The position numbers and the translations under genes were made by a program. From NCBI GenBank assembly GCA_945933905.1, contig CAMEQX010000013.1, positions 1 to 11,895 on the forward strand: a DNA stretch of 11,895 nucleotides, read 5' to 3'. Source of the stretch: an uncultured Clostridia bacterium. Lineage in GTDB: Bacteria; Bacillota; Clostridia; Oscillospirales; Ruminococcaceae. Each line of letters begins with the position of its first letter. The stretch's first letter is position 1. Positions 1 through 7,267 of the stretch are shown here, piece after piece. Under the pieces are notes generated by a model. The model was not told the DNA's origin, did not search any database, and was given only the letters and a program-made list of their open reading frames with translations.

Positions 1-1
1 G

Positions 2-313
2 TCATACCGACCTTACCGAAAGCCGTGGTCAGTCGCGGAAACCGAGGAGTACATTCTCGGCGGGAGCGGCACGCATTTTGATTTGGACGTGACAAAGGCG
101 TTTTTGCGCGCGTTCAACCCGTATCCCGTGGGAACAATGGTTTCGCTCTCGGACGGACGGCACGGCGTTGTTGTCGAGGACAACGACAACGTTCTCAGAC
201 CGATTGTTCGCATTATGGGCGGCACGGGCGGCGAGATAATCGACCTTATGGGCGATTTCCGCTTCCTCACGCTGTCGGTCACGGGGCTTTATGATGGAGA
301 TATTGACGAGTAA
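2..313 (+). CDS. HD-GYP-type phosphodiesterase, C-terminal fragment
   Basis: This reading frame enters from the left edge and ends at the TAA at 311-313, giving 103 residues. It starts with RPYRKPWSVAETEEYI and GGSGTHFDLDVTKAF. These match the last helices of HD-GYP domains, whose usual pattern is RPYRK, then a helix, then GTxFDPxVVxAF. A short segment typical of what follows the domain comes next (NPYPVGTMVSLSDGRHGVVV, then LRPIVRIM). HD-GYP proteins usually hydrolyse cyclic di-GMP or related dinucleotides with a metal centre. The HD and GYP residues themselves lie upstream of the window, so activity cannot be judged. The next gene starts 16 nt downstream on the same strand, suggesting cotranscription. 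The family call is fairly firm; substrate and full length are unknown. Confidence 0.82.
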   Translation, partial: SYRPYRKPWSVAETEEYILGGSGTHFDLDVTKAFLRAFNPYPVGTMVSLSDGRHGVVVEDNDNVLRPIVRIMGGTGGEIIDLMGDFRFLTLSVTGLYDGDIDE

Positions 314-329
314 TTTGGAGGATTTGGAT

Positions 330-1082
330 ATGGAACTGAAAAAACTTGTTTCCGAGAGCGCAAAGGTCAAGGTTTTTGAAAACGGCGACAAATGCGTGAA
401 AATATTCAAAGAGCCCGACGAGCCGAAAAGCGTGGTTTTCTACGAGGCGCTCACTCACACGAGAGTTGAGGAAACAGGCTTTCCGAGAATGCCCGAGCTT
501 ATCGGCGCGACAAAGGCTGACGGGAAATGGGCGCTCGAATACAGCTTTATCAAGGGCAAAACGCTTGATGAAATGATGCGCGAGGAGCCGCGTTCCGAGG
601 AGCTTCTCGGGAAAATGGCGGATTTGCATATTGAGGTGAACGCGCTTCATTCCGCGAAACTGAGCAGCCTGAAGGTTTATCTCAAGCGCTCAATCGAGGG
701 GCTTGATATGATTGACGATGTGAAAAAATACGAGCTGCTCACAAAGCTTGCCGCGCTGGAGGACGCTTCGTGCGTTTGTCACGGGGAGTTTATGCCCGAG
801 AACATTGTCGTGAACGAAAGCGGAATGTACGTTGTCGATTGGTTCAAGGCAAAGCAGGGAAATCCCCTCGCTGATGTTGCGCGGACTTATCTCGGCTTTT
901 GTCTTCGTCACCGCACGGAAAGCGCAGAGAAATATCTCAAGCTCTATTGTCAGAAAGCGCAGGCGGACAAGAAAAAGGTTCAGGAGTGGCTTCCGATTGT
1001 GGCGGCGGCGCAGCTTAAATTCAAGCGTCCCGAGGAACGCGAGCTGCTGCTTACTTGGATTGACATTGCCGATTTTCTTTAA
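330..1082 (+). CDS. APH/choline-kinase-like phosphotransferase with HGE in place of HGD
   Basis: This is a 250-residue protein of the aminoglycoside phosphotransferase/choline kinase-like fold. The start chosen is ATG 330, because GGAGG at 317-321 lies 8 nt before it; an earlier in-frame ATG at 291 would overlap the upstream gene and has a poorer site. Visible features are VKIFK (Lys24, the likely ATP-binding lysine), Glu39 in FYEALTHTR, the hinge-like LEYSFIKGKTL (69-79), the catalytic loop CHGEFMPENIVV (150-161), the metal-binding VVDW (Asp170) and PLADVART (179-186). The usual catalytic Asp of HGDxxxxN is Glu153 here, while Asn158 and Asp170 are kept. Activity may therefore be altered or lost. 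The substrate is unknown; chromosomal clostridial members are commonly metabolic or unassigned rather than resistance enzymes. It probably shares a transcript with the HD-GYP gene. Confidence 0.8.
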   Translation: MELKKLVSESAKVKVFENGDKCVKIFKEPDEPKSVVFYEALTHTRVEETGFPRMPELIGATKADGKWALEYSFIKGKTLDEMMREEPRSEELLGKMADLHIEVNALHSAKLSSLKVYLKRSIEGLDMIDDVKKYELLTKLAALEDASCVCHGEFMPENIVVNESGMYVVDWFKAKQGNPLADVARTYLGFCLRHRTESAEKYLKLYCQKAQADKKKVQEWLPIVAAAQLKFKRPEERELLLTWIDIADFL

Positions 1083-1576
1083 TCAACGCGTTTTCGCGCG
1101 CGGTTGACGGCGCTTGAGGCAATCTCCGCGACCGCGCAGAATTTATCCACAAAGGTTATCACGAACGTTTCGCTGTGGCGGGGGAAAAACGCGGTTATCG
1201 GCCACATGTGGCAGACAATCATATCGCTTTCAAGCTCGCTTATCGGAAACAGCTCGGCGGCGTTTGCGAAAGCAACCATCGGGTGCGCGCAGAAGTGAAT
1301 GCCTTTTACGCTTTCGTTTTTGCGGTGATGGTTGTAGAAGTAAAAGTCGTGGAGAAGTCCCGCGCGGGCGCCCGCTCTCGCGTCAAGTCCGAGCCTTCGG
1401 CAGACGAGAAAGTTGTAGTAAGAAACGTTCAGACAGTGCTGAAAACGGCTTGTGCCGAGGTGATGTGAAAAATCCTTCAGACGCTCAACGCTTCGGTTTT
1501 CCAAAAGGTCGCTTATGCAGCCGTCAAATTCGGCGTTTTCAGCTATATTTTTCCTTGAAAGCACTGCTTTCAGCAT
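1079..1576 (-). CDS. HD-domain phosphohydrolase
   Basis: This is a 165-residue minus-strand protein. The start is ATG at 1576-1574, because AGGGGAG (minus strand, 1590-1584) precedes it by 8 nt; a longer version from 1636 lacks such a site. HD-superfamily metal ligands are visible: His47 in FQHCLNVS, His76-Asp77 in GLLHDFYFYN, and Asp144 in TFVDKF. Extra histidines occur at His98 (CAHPM) and His123 (CHMWP). The pattern SRFQHCLNVS, then ARAGLLHD, then HPMVAFANA, then CHMWP is that of a compact clostridial HD hydrolase family usually annotated only as HD phosphohydrolase. The substrate is probably a nucleotide or phosphoester, but this is not shown. The gene is convergent with the kinase gene, overlapping it by 4 nt, and divergent from the pseudo-helicase gene, with which it shares a control region. 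Confidence 0.85.
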   Translation of the reverse strand: MLKAVLSRKNIAENAEFDGCISDLLENRSVERLKDFSHHLGTSRFQHCLNVSYYNFLVCRRLGLDARAGARAGLLHDFYFYNHHRKNESVKGIHFCAHPMVAFANAAELFPISELESDMIVCHMWPITAFFPRHSETFVITFVDKFCAVAEIASSAVNRARKRVD

Positions 1577-1607
1577 ATTATCAGCTCCCCTAATATTTTG
1601 TACTATT

Positions 1608-1636
1608 ATTTTAGCATTCGCCTTATTTTTATGCAA
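1608..1636 (-). promoter_or_regulatory. Candidate promoter of the HD phosphohydrolase gene
   Basis: Read on the minus strand, TAAAAT (1613-1608) resembles a -10 box. TTGCAT (1636-1631) lies 17 nt upstream as a weak -35. Transcription would begin near 1601, leaving a short leader that carries the AGGGGAG ribosome binding site. The -35 matches poorly, so this is only a candidate. Confidence 0.35.
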
Positions 1637-1644
1637 TGGAAATA

Positions 1645-1881
1645 TCCGTAAATTACGGAAGATTAAGTAATATTTTGCTTAAATTCGGTGTTATTTTTAC
1701 CCGAAATTTGAAGAATTGTATAAAAAATTAAGGATTTGTGCAAAGTGTACAAAATTTGGGGTGATTTTTTTCTAACATTAGGGGTTTTGACATACTTGTA
1801 ATAATTCCGTATTTGGTGTATAATTATAAATGTATCAAAATAAATTCGGGTTTGTAAATATAAAATTCCGATAAATTACGG
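1645..1881. repeat. TAAATT(A)CGG motif array in the divergent control region
   Basis: TAAATTACGG occurs exactly at 1649-1658 and 1872-1881, and the one-base-shorter TAAATTCGG occurs exactly at 1680-1688 and 1841-1849. Start-to-start distance is 31 nt in both the left pair (1649 and 1680) and the right pair (1841 and 1872), close to three DNA turns. An inverted variant, CAAATTTCGG on the minus strand, lies at 1710-1701. The first copy sits within the perfect dyad TCCGTAAATTACGGA (1645-1659). The last copy is also preceded by TCCG, with one extra A. One pair lies upstream of the HD gene's candidate promoter; the other lies between the pseudo-helicase promoter and its ribosome binding site. A repressor or other regulator binding site is a reasonable inference. 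The AT-rich core lowers the significance, but the shared CGG ends raise it. Confidence 0.5.
1796..1824 (+). promoter_or_regulatory. Promoter of the pseudo-helicase/ATPase unit
   Basis: TATAAT at 1819-1824 is a perfect -10 box. TTGTAA at 1796-1801 sits 17 nt upstream as a 4-of-6 match to the -35. A consensus TTGACA is also present at 1787-1792, but it lies 26 nt from the TATAAT, too far to pair with it. Transcription would begin near 1831, giving a leader of about 60 nt before the TTG start at 1894. Two TAAATT(A)CGG copies fall within this leader. The surrounding 1577-1893 region is otherwise AT-rich with no gene. Confidence 0.6.
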
Positions 1882-1893
1882 GGGTGCGTTATA

Positions 1894-3849
1894 TTGAGCA
1901 ATTTTAAATGGCTGCCGCTTGGCGGACTCAATTTGTCGTCGGCAAATCTTGCCGCGGCAGAAAAACTCAGGAGGTTCGGATTTGCGCTTAACTGCGGGGA
2001 ATTCGGCTCGGAGAAATACACAAAGTCCGCGCTTTGCGTCTATGACGTGCTTGCCGAACAGGAAACTCCGAATATTCTGATTATTACCCGCCAAAGCGAG
2101 CTTTACAGCTGGTACAGATACCTGCTCACAAGCGTTGGCGCGGATTTCAAAATGGTTTCGGGAGCGGCAAATTCCCTCCTGTATTTCAACGCGGAGAGCG
2201 CAGGGCTTTACCTCATCGCCCGCGAAACCCTGTTCGGAGAAAACCTTCTCAAGCGCAAGGCAGGCAAGGACTTTAACTGGAGTTTGATTATCATTGACGA
2301 GGAGCTTTCCTCGGGCGTTCCGAAATACGAGGATTACAGAAAAAATATCCCGTGGAAGAGCGACAAGCTGCTGATAAACGCGCCGTTCCCCGCGAAAACG
2401 AAGGACGAGAAAACCGCGCTTGCAGATTTGGTTAAGAGTGTGCTCTCGGACAGCGCAAAGGCGGCGAAGGCGGACAATCTCGAGCTTAACGCGTCCGCTT
2501 GCGGTATCCGCGAGGACAGCCCCGTTATGCGCTATTTCAACAGGGCGGCTTATTCCGAGGATTTCAAGAGAAACGTTGAATTTGTGGATTACGGCTTTGA
2601 CGAAAGCGTGATTACATATTTCCGCAGGAAAGTTGACCTTCGTACAGGGCTTCCCGCGTACAGCTCGGGCGGAAACGTCTTTGAGCAGTACGACTGCGAC
2701 AAGAACGAAAAGGAAAAGCGCATTTATCAGAAATCCTTCTTCTCGCGCTCGGATGTCGAGGACTTGAGAGCGTTTGACGTGAAGCTGGACGCGCTTTTGA
2801 AGAAGGTTGCCGATATCATTGAGGACGACGATGACCCGCGCGTAATGATTTACTGCTGCAACAAAAACACCGTCGAATACCTCAGAAAAGCGCTTGTTTG
2901 CTTGTACGGGACGAGCGTGAACGTGATGCGCGGCGAGCTTATCATCTCGGGCGCAATCAAGAGAAAGCTCACCAATCGTCAGGACGACGAGATGGCGCAA
3001 ATCACTATCGGTACGGATTCGCTCGGAACATTTGTTGATGGTCCGGACAACGTGAATTATGTGCTCAACGATGAGCTTCCGGCGTCGCCCGCGGTTCTTG
3101 AAAGAAGAATGACGCGTCACGGCGCAGCAAAAGAGGCGGACAGAAAGTTTATCCTCTTCCGCGACTCAAACGGCGTTTTCGACACGCCGCTGCTTGAAAA
3201 GACGCTGTTCTTCAATCTCAGCGAGATTTTCTGCGGAGAGCTTCCCACGAGAAACATTCTCTTCGATATCAAGGAAAAGGGCGATATATTAAACGCGCTT
3301 GTCAAGGATTTGAGGTATCTGAGAGATTATTCAAATCAGGTTGACAACTGCGCGGATTTGATAAAGAGAGTGAAAATCGAATACATCACGCCCGAGGTTG
3401 AGCGTATCACAAACGCTAAGCAGCTCAACGATTTCGCGAACGAGCAGCTTGCGAAAATCTACAAGCTTTTCGGCATCTCGGACAGCTCGCAGAACGGTGA
3501 TATAACCGCCGCCGTGAATAACATCAGCGGGCTTTGCGAGGCTAACCCGAGCGGGCGGCTTGAAAAGGCAAAGGACGCCGCGGCGCTTGCGGCTTCGTTT
3601 GAGGGCGAAGGCTATCTCAATCAGCCGTTTGCAAGCGAGGCAGTCAAGGGGCTTGCGGACGCAAAGGCGGAGATTGACGAGCTTCACAAGGGCGACAATT
3701 TCCACCTGAAAATAAAGCAGGAAATAAACTCGCTTAACGACAACATTCAGTATTCCGTGCTTTACGGAATTTGGAAATACCGTGCCAAAGAGCAGGATTC
3801 CGACCACACCTTCAAGGACTACATAAAGATTTATAACGACGGAATTTGA
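1894..3849 (+). CDS. Degenerate SNF2/SF2-like helicase protein (pseudo-helicase)
   Basis: This is a 651-residue protein with a TTG start, chosen because GGGGGTG (1880-1886) lies 7 nt upstream. It follows the order of an SF2/SNF2 helicase, but key residues are lost. The Walker A region is GEFGSEKYTKS (35-45) instead of GxGKT. A motif Ia-like stretch is ILIITRQSELYSWY (61-74). Motif II is LIIIDEEL (131-138), which keeps the DE pair. A motif III-like stretch is INAPFP (161-166). The second lobe has RVMIYCCN (316-323), IGTDSLGTFVDGPD (372-385, like motif V) and LERRMTRHG (402-410), where QRxGRxxR is expected. The C-terminal 200 residues are helical, charged and unassigned. It is probably a structural or regulatory relative of SNF2 proteins with weak or no ATPase activity. 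The sacsin-like ATPase gene follows after 71 nt on the same strand, so the two probably act together. Confidence 0.62.
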   Translation: MSNFKWLPLGGLNLSSANLAAAEKLRRFGFALNCGEFGSEKYTKSALCVYDVLAEQETPNILIITRQSELYSWYRYLLTSVGADFKMVSGAANSLLYFNAESAGLYLIARETLFGENLLKRKAGKDFNWSLIIIDEELSSGVPKYEDYRKNIPWKSDKLLINAPFPAKTKDEKTALADLVKSVLSDSAKAAKADNLELNASACGIREDSPVMRYFNRAAYSEDFKRNVEFVDYGFDESVITYFRRKVDLRTGLPAYSSGGNVFEQYDCDKNEKEKRIYQKSFFSRSDVEDLRAFDVKLDALLKKVADIIEDDDDPRVMIYCCNKNTVEYLRKALVCLYGTSVNVMRGELIISGAIKRKLTNRQDDEMAQITIGTDSLGTFVDGPDNVNYVLNDELPASPAVLERRMTRHGAAKEADRKFILFRDSNGVFDTPLLEKTLFFNLSEIFCGELPTRNILFDIKEKGDILNALVKDLRYLRDYSNQVDNCADLIKRVKIEYITPEVERITNAKQLNDFANEQLAKIYKLFGISDSSQNGDITAAVNNISGLCEANPSGRLEKAKDAAALAASFEGEGYLNQPFASEAVKGLADAKAEIDELHKGDNFHLKIKQEINSLNDNIQYSVLYGIWKYRAKEQDSDHTFKDYIKIYNDGI

Positions 3850-3920
3850 CGGCTTTTGCCGAAGATTAACCTGCCGTGCGGGATTTTCCGAAAAACAGCG
3901 CGGAGAAGAGGGGTTTTGTA

Positions 3921-6900
3921 ATGAGTCAGGGCTATGAAACAGTAGAAAAGCTGCTGGGTGATTTTTTCGAGAAAAATACAGCCGGCGACAAGGACGGCGT
4001 GAAAGCTGTTGTCGGCGAAATTGACGAGAAAATTCGCTCGGGCGAGCTCGAAAGCGACCTGTTCAAAGACTATTTCAACAATATGTATGCGGGCCGCGGC
4101 GCTATAAATATGGCGGGACTTGCAAAGGATTATCCGCGCGAGTCCATTATCCGCGAGCTTTTGCAGAACGTTTTCGGCTGCGATTACGACGAGCCGAACA
4201 TCAAGGTGATGATTGAGTTTCTCGATGAGGGACAGGTAAAGCTCACCTACAACGAAACAGGCTTCAAGCTTGAACAGGTGTTCTATTATCTCTCTGTCGG
4301 TCGAAACGACGGCGACAGAAAGCGCGAGGGACGCTTCGGTTTGGGCGCAAAGAGCGTTTTCACCAATGTTGATTGGTTCAAGATGCGCTCGAATACATAT
4401 TCTCTGCGCGTGGTAAACGACGACGGAACGCTTAAAGTCCGCGAGCTTGAGCTCAACGGAAAGCAGTTCAACCACACGGAGATTATTTTCGCGCTTCCCG
4501 AAAACGAGCAGAAGGCGCTTCACGAGAACTTGGTTTCGATTACAAGCAAAAAGGGTTCCTATATAAATATGGTTGACCTTTGCTTTGCTTTCATCAGAAA
4601 GAAAAATCTCAAGTCGGTTGACGAGGAAGAATGCGTTGACAGAGCGTTCAACATTGCTGTCATCAACTACGGAAAGCCGGAGATTGTCTATAAAATCCAG
4701 CACTATCAGCGCTCTCCCGAGGATATCCGCAAGGTGCGCTTCTCCGAGAACGGAAAGAGCGTTGCGGACTTTATCAGCGCGGAGTACGACGGCTTCACCT
4801 ACCTCGTTCCTTACGCAATTTCGGGAGCAAAGGTTGAAGCGGGCAAGGTGCTGATGTCGAAGTACAACTACTTCTCGACCTTTGAGCTGACGGGCTTCGT
4901 CAGAGCGGATAACCCCGATTTCGTTGACGAGAAGCTTTCGGCGTTCTTCGTTTCCGTACCGAATAAGTACATCACAAACAACCGCGCGGGCATCAAATAC
5001 GAGTCGCTTGAAAAGTGCGCGGAAAAGATTGAGCACGGAATTCTCTCGGTTGCCGAGGAGTATAAGAAGCTCTTTGTGCTCGATTTTCAGGAGAACCCGA
5101 ACCTTGCGGGCAGCTATATGTTCAGCCCGAAGCAGTATGTTTTCAAGTTCTTCTACAACTATGTCAACACCAGCAAGATTGTAAAAGGTCTGCGCGAGAA
5201 ATTCGGAAACAGCGTTTCGGTTGTGTTCCCCGACAGCGCCGAGCCTGTTACATTCGAGGAAATGCGCAAGAGCGGCTTCTTCACGGAGCGCGGCGGCGTT
5301 TCTAAGGAAGAACACGAAGACGGAAGCGCGAAAAAGGCTCTCGAACAGGATATCGAGCAGATGAACAACTGGTACGGCAAGGACGTGAACCACACGCTTG
5401 TTGCCAAGTACCGCTGGAATGTGCCCGGAACCGATGAGGGCGGCGAGGAATGGCTCTACAAGTTCTACAAGGACGGAAACGAGTACCTTATGGCGTCCGA
5501 CGGCGGCAAAAAGGTCAAGGACTATGAGCTTGCCGCGGGCTTCAAGAGCATCATCAGCCTCAAGCTTGACGACTGCATCAAGAACGGTATGGTTGAGGAC
5601 GAAAACGACCTCGCAAACGCGTTCGCGGTAATCGACGAGATGTTCGGTGAGGATTACAGAATTGCGATGAAATACTTCCAGTTCGTAATCACCTCGGGCT
5701 CTTCTCAAATCCAGTTTGAAATCTCCAAAATCAACATCAAAAACCTCAAAAAAGCGTATGACGTTCTCTCGGCTCACGAGATGAGATTTGAAAACCATCA
5801 GATTTTCAATCAGGTTGTTACGCTTATGGTAAACTCTTTCACAATCGGAAAGGATACCGTAACCTTCCTCAAGGAAATCAAGAGTCAGGGCGGCGAAATC
5901 AACCTCACTCTCGATATCAACAAGCGCTATCGTTTCTCGGTTTACGGAAAGCAGTTTATGATTCCGCCGAATATCACAAACAGCGATTTGCTCGAGATTG
6001 TCGGCGATGTTTATTCGCTTATCGAGAGCGGAATGTTCAACAACCGCGTTTTCGATTTCGGCTATACGACAAGCAGATTTACCTTCGACACGCAGGATAT
6101 TTTGTCAACGCTTCCTGAGTGTAGGTCCGCTCAGACGGTTGAGCAGATGATTGCAAAGATTTTCGTCTGCGACCTCGGTCTCGACAAGATTGCCTTGCTT
6201 GACGCGAACAACAAGCTGATGAAGATTGTCGGAACAGACGCTCCCATCGCTCCCGCAGACGCCGACAAGACCGCGAAGTTTGTTATCCTCCGCGACGGTC
6301 TCAACAAGGCGAAATACGCGGGCTATGTTGAATTCTTGCTCACGGGCGAAAACAACAATCTGCTTCACAATCTCTACTCGGGAACCGAAGACCCGAACCT
6401 CATTCTCATCGACCAGATGCCGTATTATTTCAAGCCCGTGCCTTCTATCAAGCGCAAGGAGTTTGAGTATATGCTTGAACAGGTGAGGAGAATTGCTCCC
6501 TATGAGCGCCTCAACCCGAGAGCTTACGGCTACTATTTCGCGCGCGATATCAACGCGAAGCTTTATGGCTACGGCGGAGTTTGCCCGTGCTGCGGATATC
6601 AGACAGGCGTTTTGAACAGCTTTGTTGTCAAGACCTTCTCAATCGGCATCATCGACAACGACAAGGAAAAGAAATTCAGATTTTCGCTGTATCTGTGCCG
6701 TAACGACGCGGCGGCTGCGGCAGGCTGGCTGATTGACGACGTTTCAATCGGCGGAATGAGCCCGTTCCTGTGGCTTGAGGAGCTGAAGGAAATCGACGTT
6801 ATCCCGCCCGAGTTCCTGTATGTCCGCATCAGATATCGCAAGCAGGTGAGCTATGACGTCTGCGAGCCCGACAAGAAGGGCAACACGATGCTCGAAACCG

Positions 6901-7178
6901 TTTATGACGGCGCGCTCGAAACATTTGACGTTGTTCTTACTCCGATGATGGCGGCAAAGTGGTTTGAGGACAACACAAATCCGCGTCCCATAACCGCTCC
7001 CGTTCAGAATGACGAGAAAAAGCCCGCTCCGAATGGTACCGCGGAGGTTACTCCGACAAATCCAGCTGACCGAAAGGACGCTCCGAGCGTTCCCGACAAG
7101 CGTCCGACAGGCAAGGACGGCAAGACCGCCCCGCTGAACGATGACGAGGGCAAGGATATCGGAAGCGTTGAAATGTAA
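3921..7178 (+). CDS. Large protein with sacsin-type GHKL (Hsp90-like) ATPase domain
   Basis: This is a 1085-residue protein. The start is ATG 3921, with AGAGGGG (3907-3913) 7 nt upstream; an in-frame GTG at 3876 would add 15 residues but lacks a good site. The GHKL ATP-binding motifs are in order. The N box is RELLQN (78-83, Glu79 and Asn83). The G1-like segment is LTYNETGFKLEQV (108-120), with Asn111 where most GHKL proteins have Asp, as is usual for the sacsin branch. It is followed by LSVGRNDGDRK and FGLGAKSVFTNVDWF (139-153). The middle is unassigned. A cysteine element near the C-terminus has CPCCG (888-892) and LCRND (Cys926), resembling a reduced zinc ribbon. The last 66 or so residues are a disordered Pro/Lys/Asp-rich tail. 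No signal peptide or membrane segment is seen, so it is probably cytoplasmic. Its role is unknown; ATP-driven remodelling together with the upstream pseudo-helicase is an inference. Confidence 0.72.
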   Translation: MSQGYETVEKLLGDFFEKNTAGDKDGVKAVVGEIDEKIRSGELESDLFKDYFNNMYAGRGAINMAGLAKDYPRESIIRELLQNVFGCDYDEPNIKVMIEFLDEGQVKLTYNETGFKLEQVFYYLSVGRNDGDRKREGRFGLGAKSVFTNVDWFKMRSNTYSLRVVNDDGTLKVRELELNGKQFNHTEIIFALPENEQKALHENLVSITSKKGSYINMVDLCFAFIRKKNLKSVDEEECVDRAFNIAVINYGKPEIVYKIQHYQRSPEDIRKVRFSENGKSVADFISAEYDGFTYLVPYAISGAKVEAGKVLMSKYNYFSTFELTGFVRADNPDFVDEKLSAFFVSVPNKYITNNRAGIKYESLEKCAEKIEHGILSVAEEYKKLFVLDFQENPNLAGSYMFSPKQYVFKFFYNYVNTSKIVKGLREKFGNSVSVVFPDSAEPVTFEEMRKSGFFTERGGVSKEEHEDGSAKKALEQDIEQMNNWYGKDVNHTLVAKYRWNVPGTDEGGEEWLYKFYKDGNEYLMASDGGKKVKDYELAAGFKSIISLKLDDCIKNGMVEDENDLANAFAVIDEMFGEDYRIAMKYFQFVITSGSSQIQFEISKINIKNLKKAYDVLSAHEMRFENHQIFNQVVTLMVNSFTIGKDTVTFLKEIKSQGGEINLTLDINKRYRFSVYGKQFMIPPNITNSDLLEIVGDVYSLIESGMFNNRVFDFGYTTSRFTFDTQDILSTLPECRSAQTVEQMIAKIFVCDLGLDKIALLDANNKLMKIVGTDAPIAPADADKTAKFVILRDGLNKAKYAGYVEFLLTGENNNLLHNLYSGTEDPNLILIDQMPYYFKPVPSIKRKEFEYMLEQVRRIAPYERLNPRAYGYYFARDINAKLYGYGGVCPCCGYQTGVLNSFVVKTFSIGIIDNDKEKKFRFSLYLCRNDAAAAAGWLIDDVSIGGMSPFLWLEELKEIDVIPPEFLYVRIRYRKQVSYDVCEPDKKGNTMLETVYDGALETFDVVLTPMMAAKWFEDNTNPRPITAPVQNDEKKPAPNGTAEVTPTNPADRKDAPSVPDKRPTGKDGKTAPLNDDEGKDIGSVEM

Positions 7179-7205
7179 CACATCTTTTAGCATAGCAACT
7201 CGGAA

Positions 7206-7234
7206 ATCCGCCGTTCGGATGAGCGGCGGGTTTT
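7206..7234 (+). terminator. Rho-independent terminator or attenuator before rnfC
   Basis: ATCCGCCGTTC (7206-7216) pairs with GAGCGGCGGGT (7221-7231) around a GGAT loop. This makes an 11-bp stem with two G-U pairs, and TTTT (7231-7234) ends it. It lies 27 nt after the ATPase stop codon and 33 nt before the rnfC start. The simplest reading is a terminator for the upstream pair. No promoter fits between it and rnfC, so it could also act as an attenuator in an rnf leader. Confidence 0.72.
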
Positions 7235-7267
7235 AACTTTGAAAAAATCTGAAAGGAATGGTGAATT

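Noticed and set aside
1787..1792. Perfect TTGACA box taken as the -35 of the pseudo-helicase promoter
   Set aside because: It is 26 nt from the TATAAT. At 17 nt it faces only TATTTG, so TTGTAA at 1796 with the TATAAT is the better pair.
1876..3120. A 414-codon minus-strand open frame opposite the pseudo-helicase gene
   Set aside because: It mirrors the coding bias of the plus strand, shows no motifs, and lies opposite the better supported gene with promoter and ribosome binding site.
3850..3861. CGGC-TTTT-GCCG hairpin just after the pseudo-helicase stop codon
   Set aside because: The stem has only four pairs and no T-run follows, so it is unlikely to terminate transcription before the ATPase gene.
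3831..5798. A 655-codon open frame on the minus strand opposite the pseudo-helicase/ATPase junction
   Set aside because: It lies antisense to the ATPase gene, has a low-complexity Leu/Val/Arg-rich translation with no recognisable domain, and has no ribosome binding site. It is explained by codon bias of the real gene.
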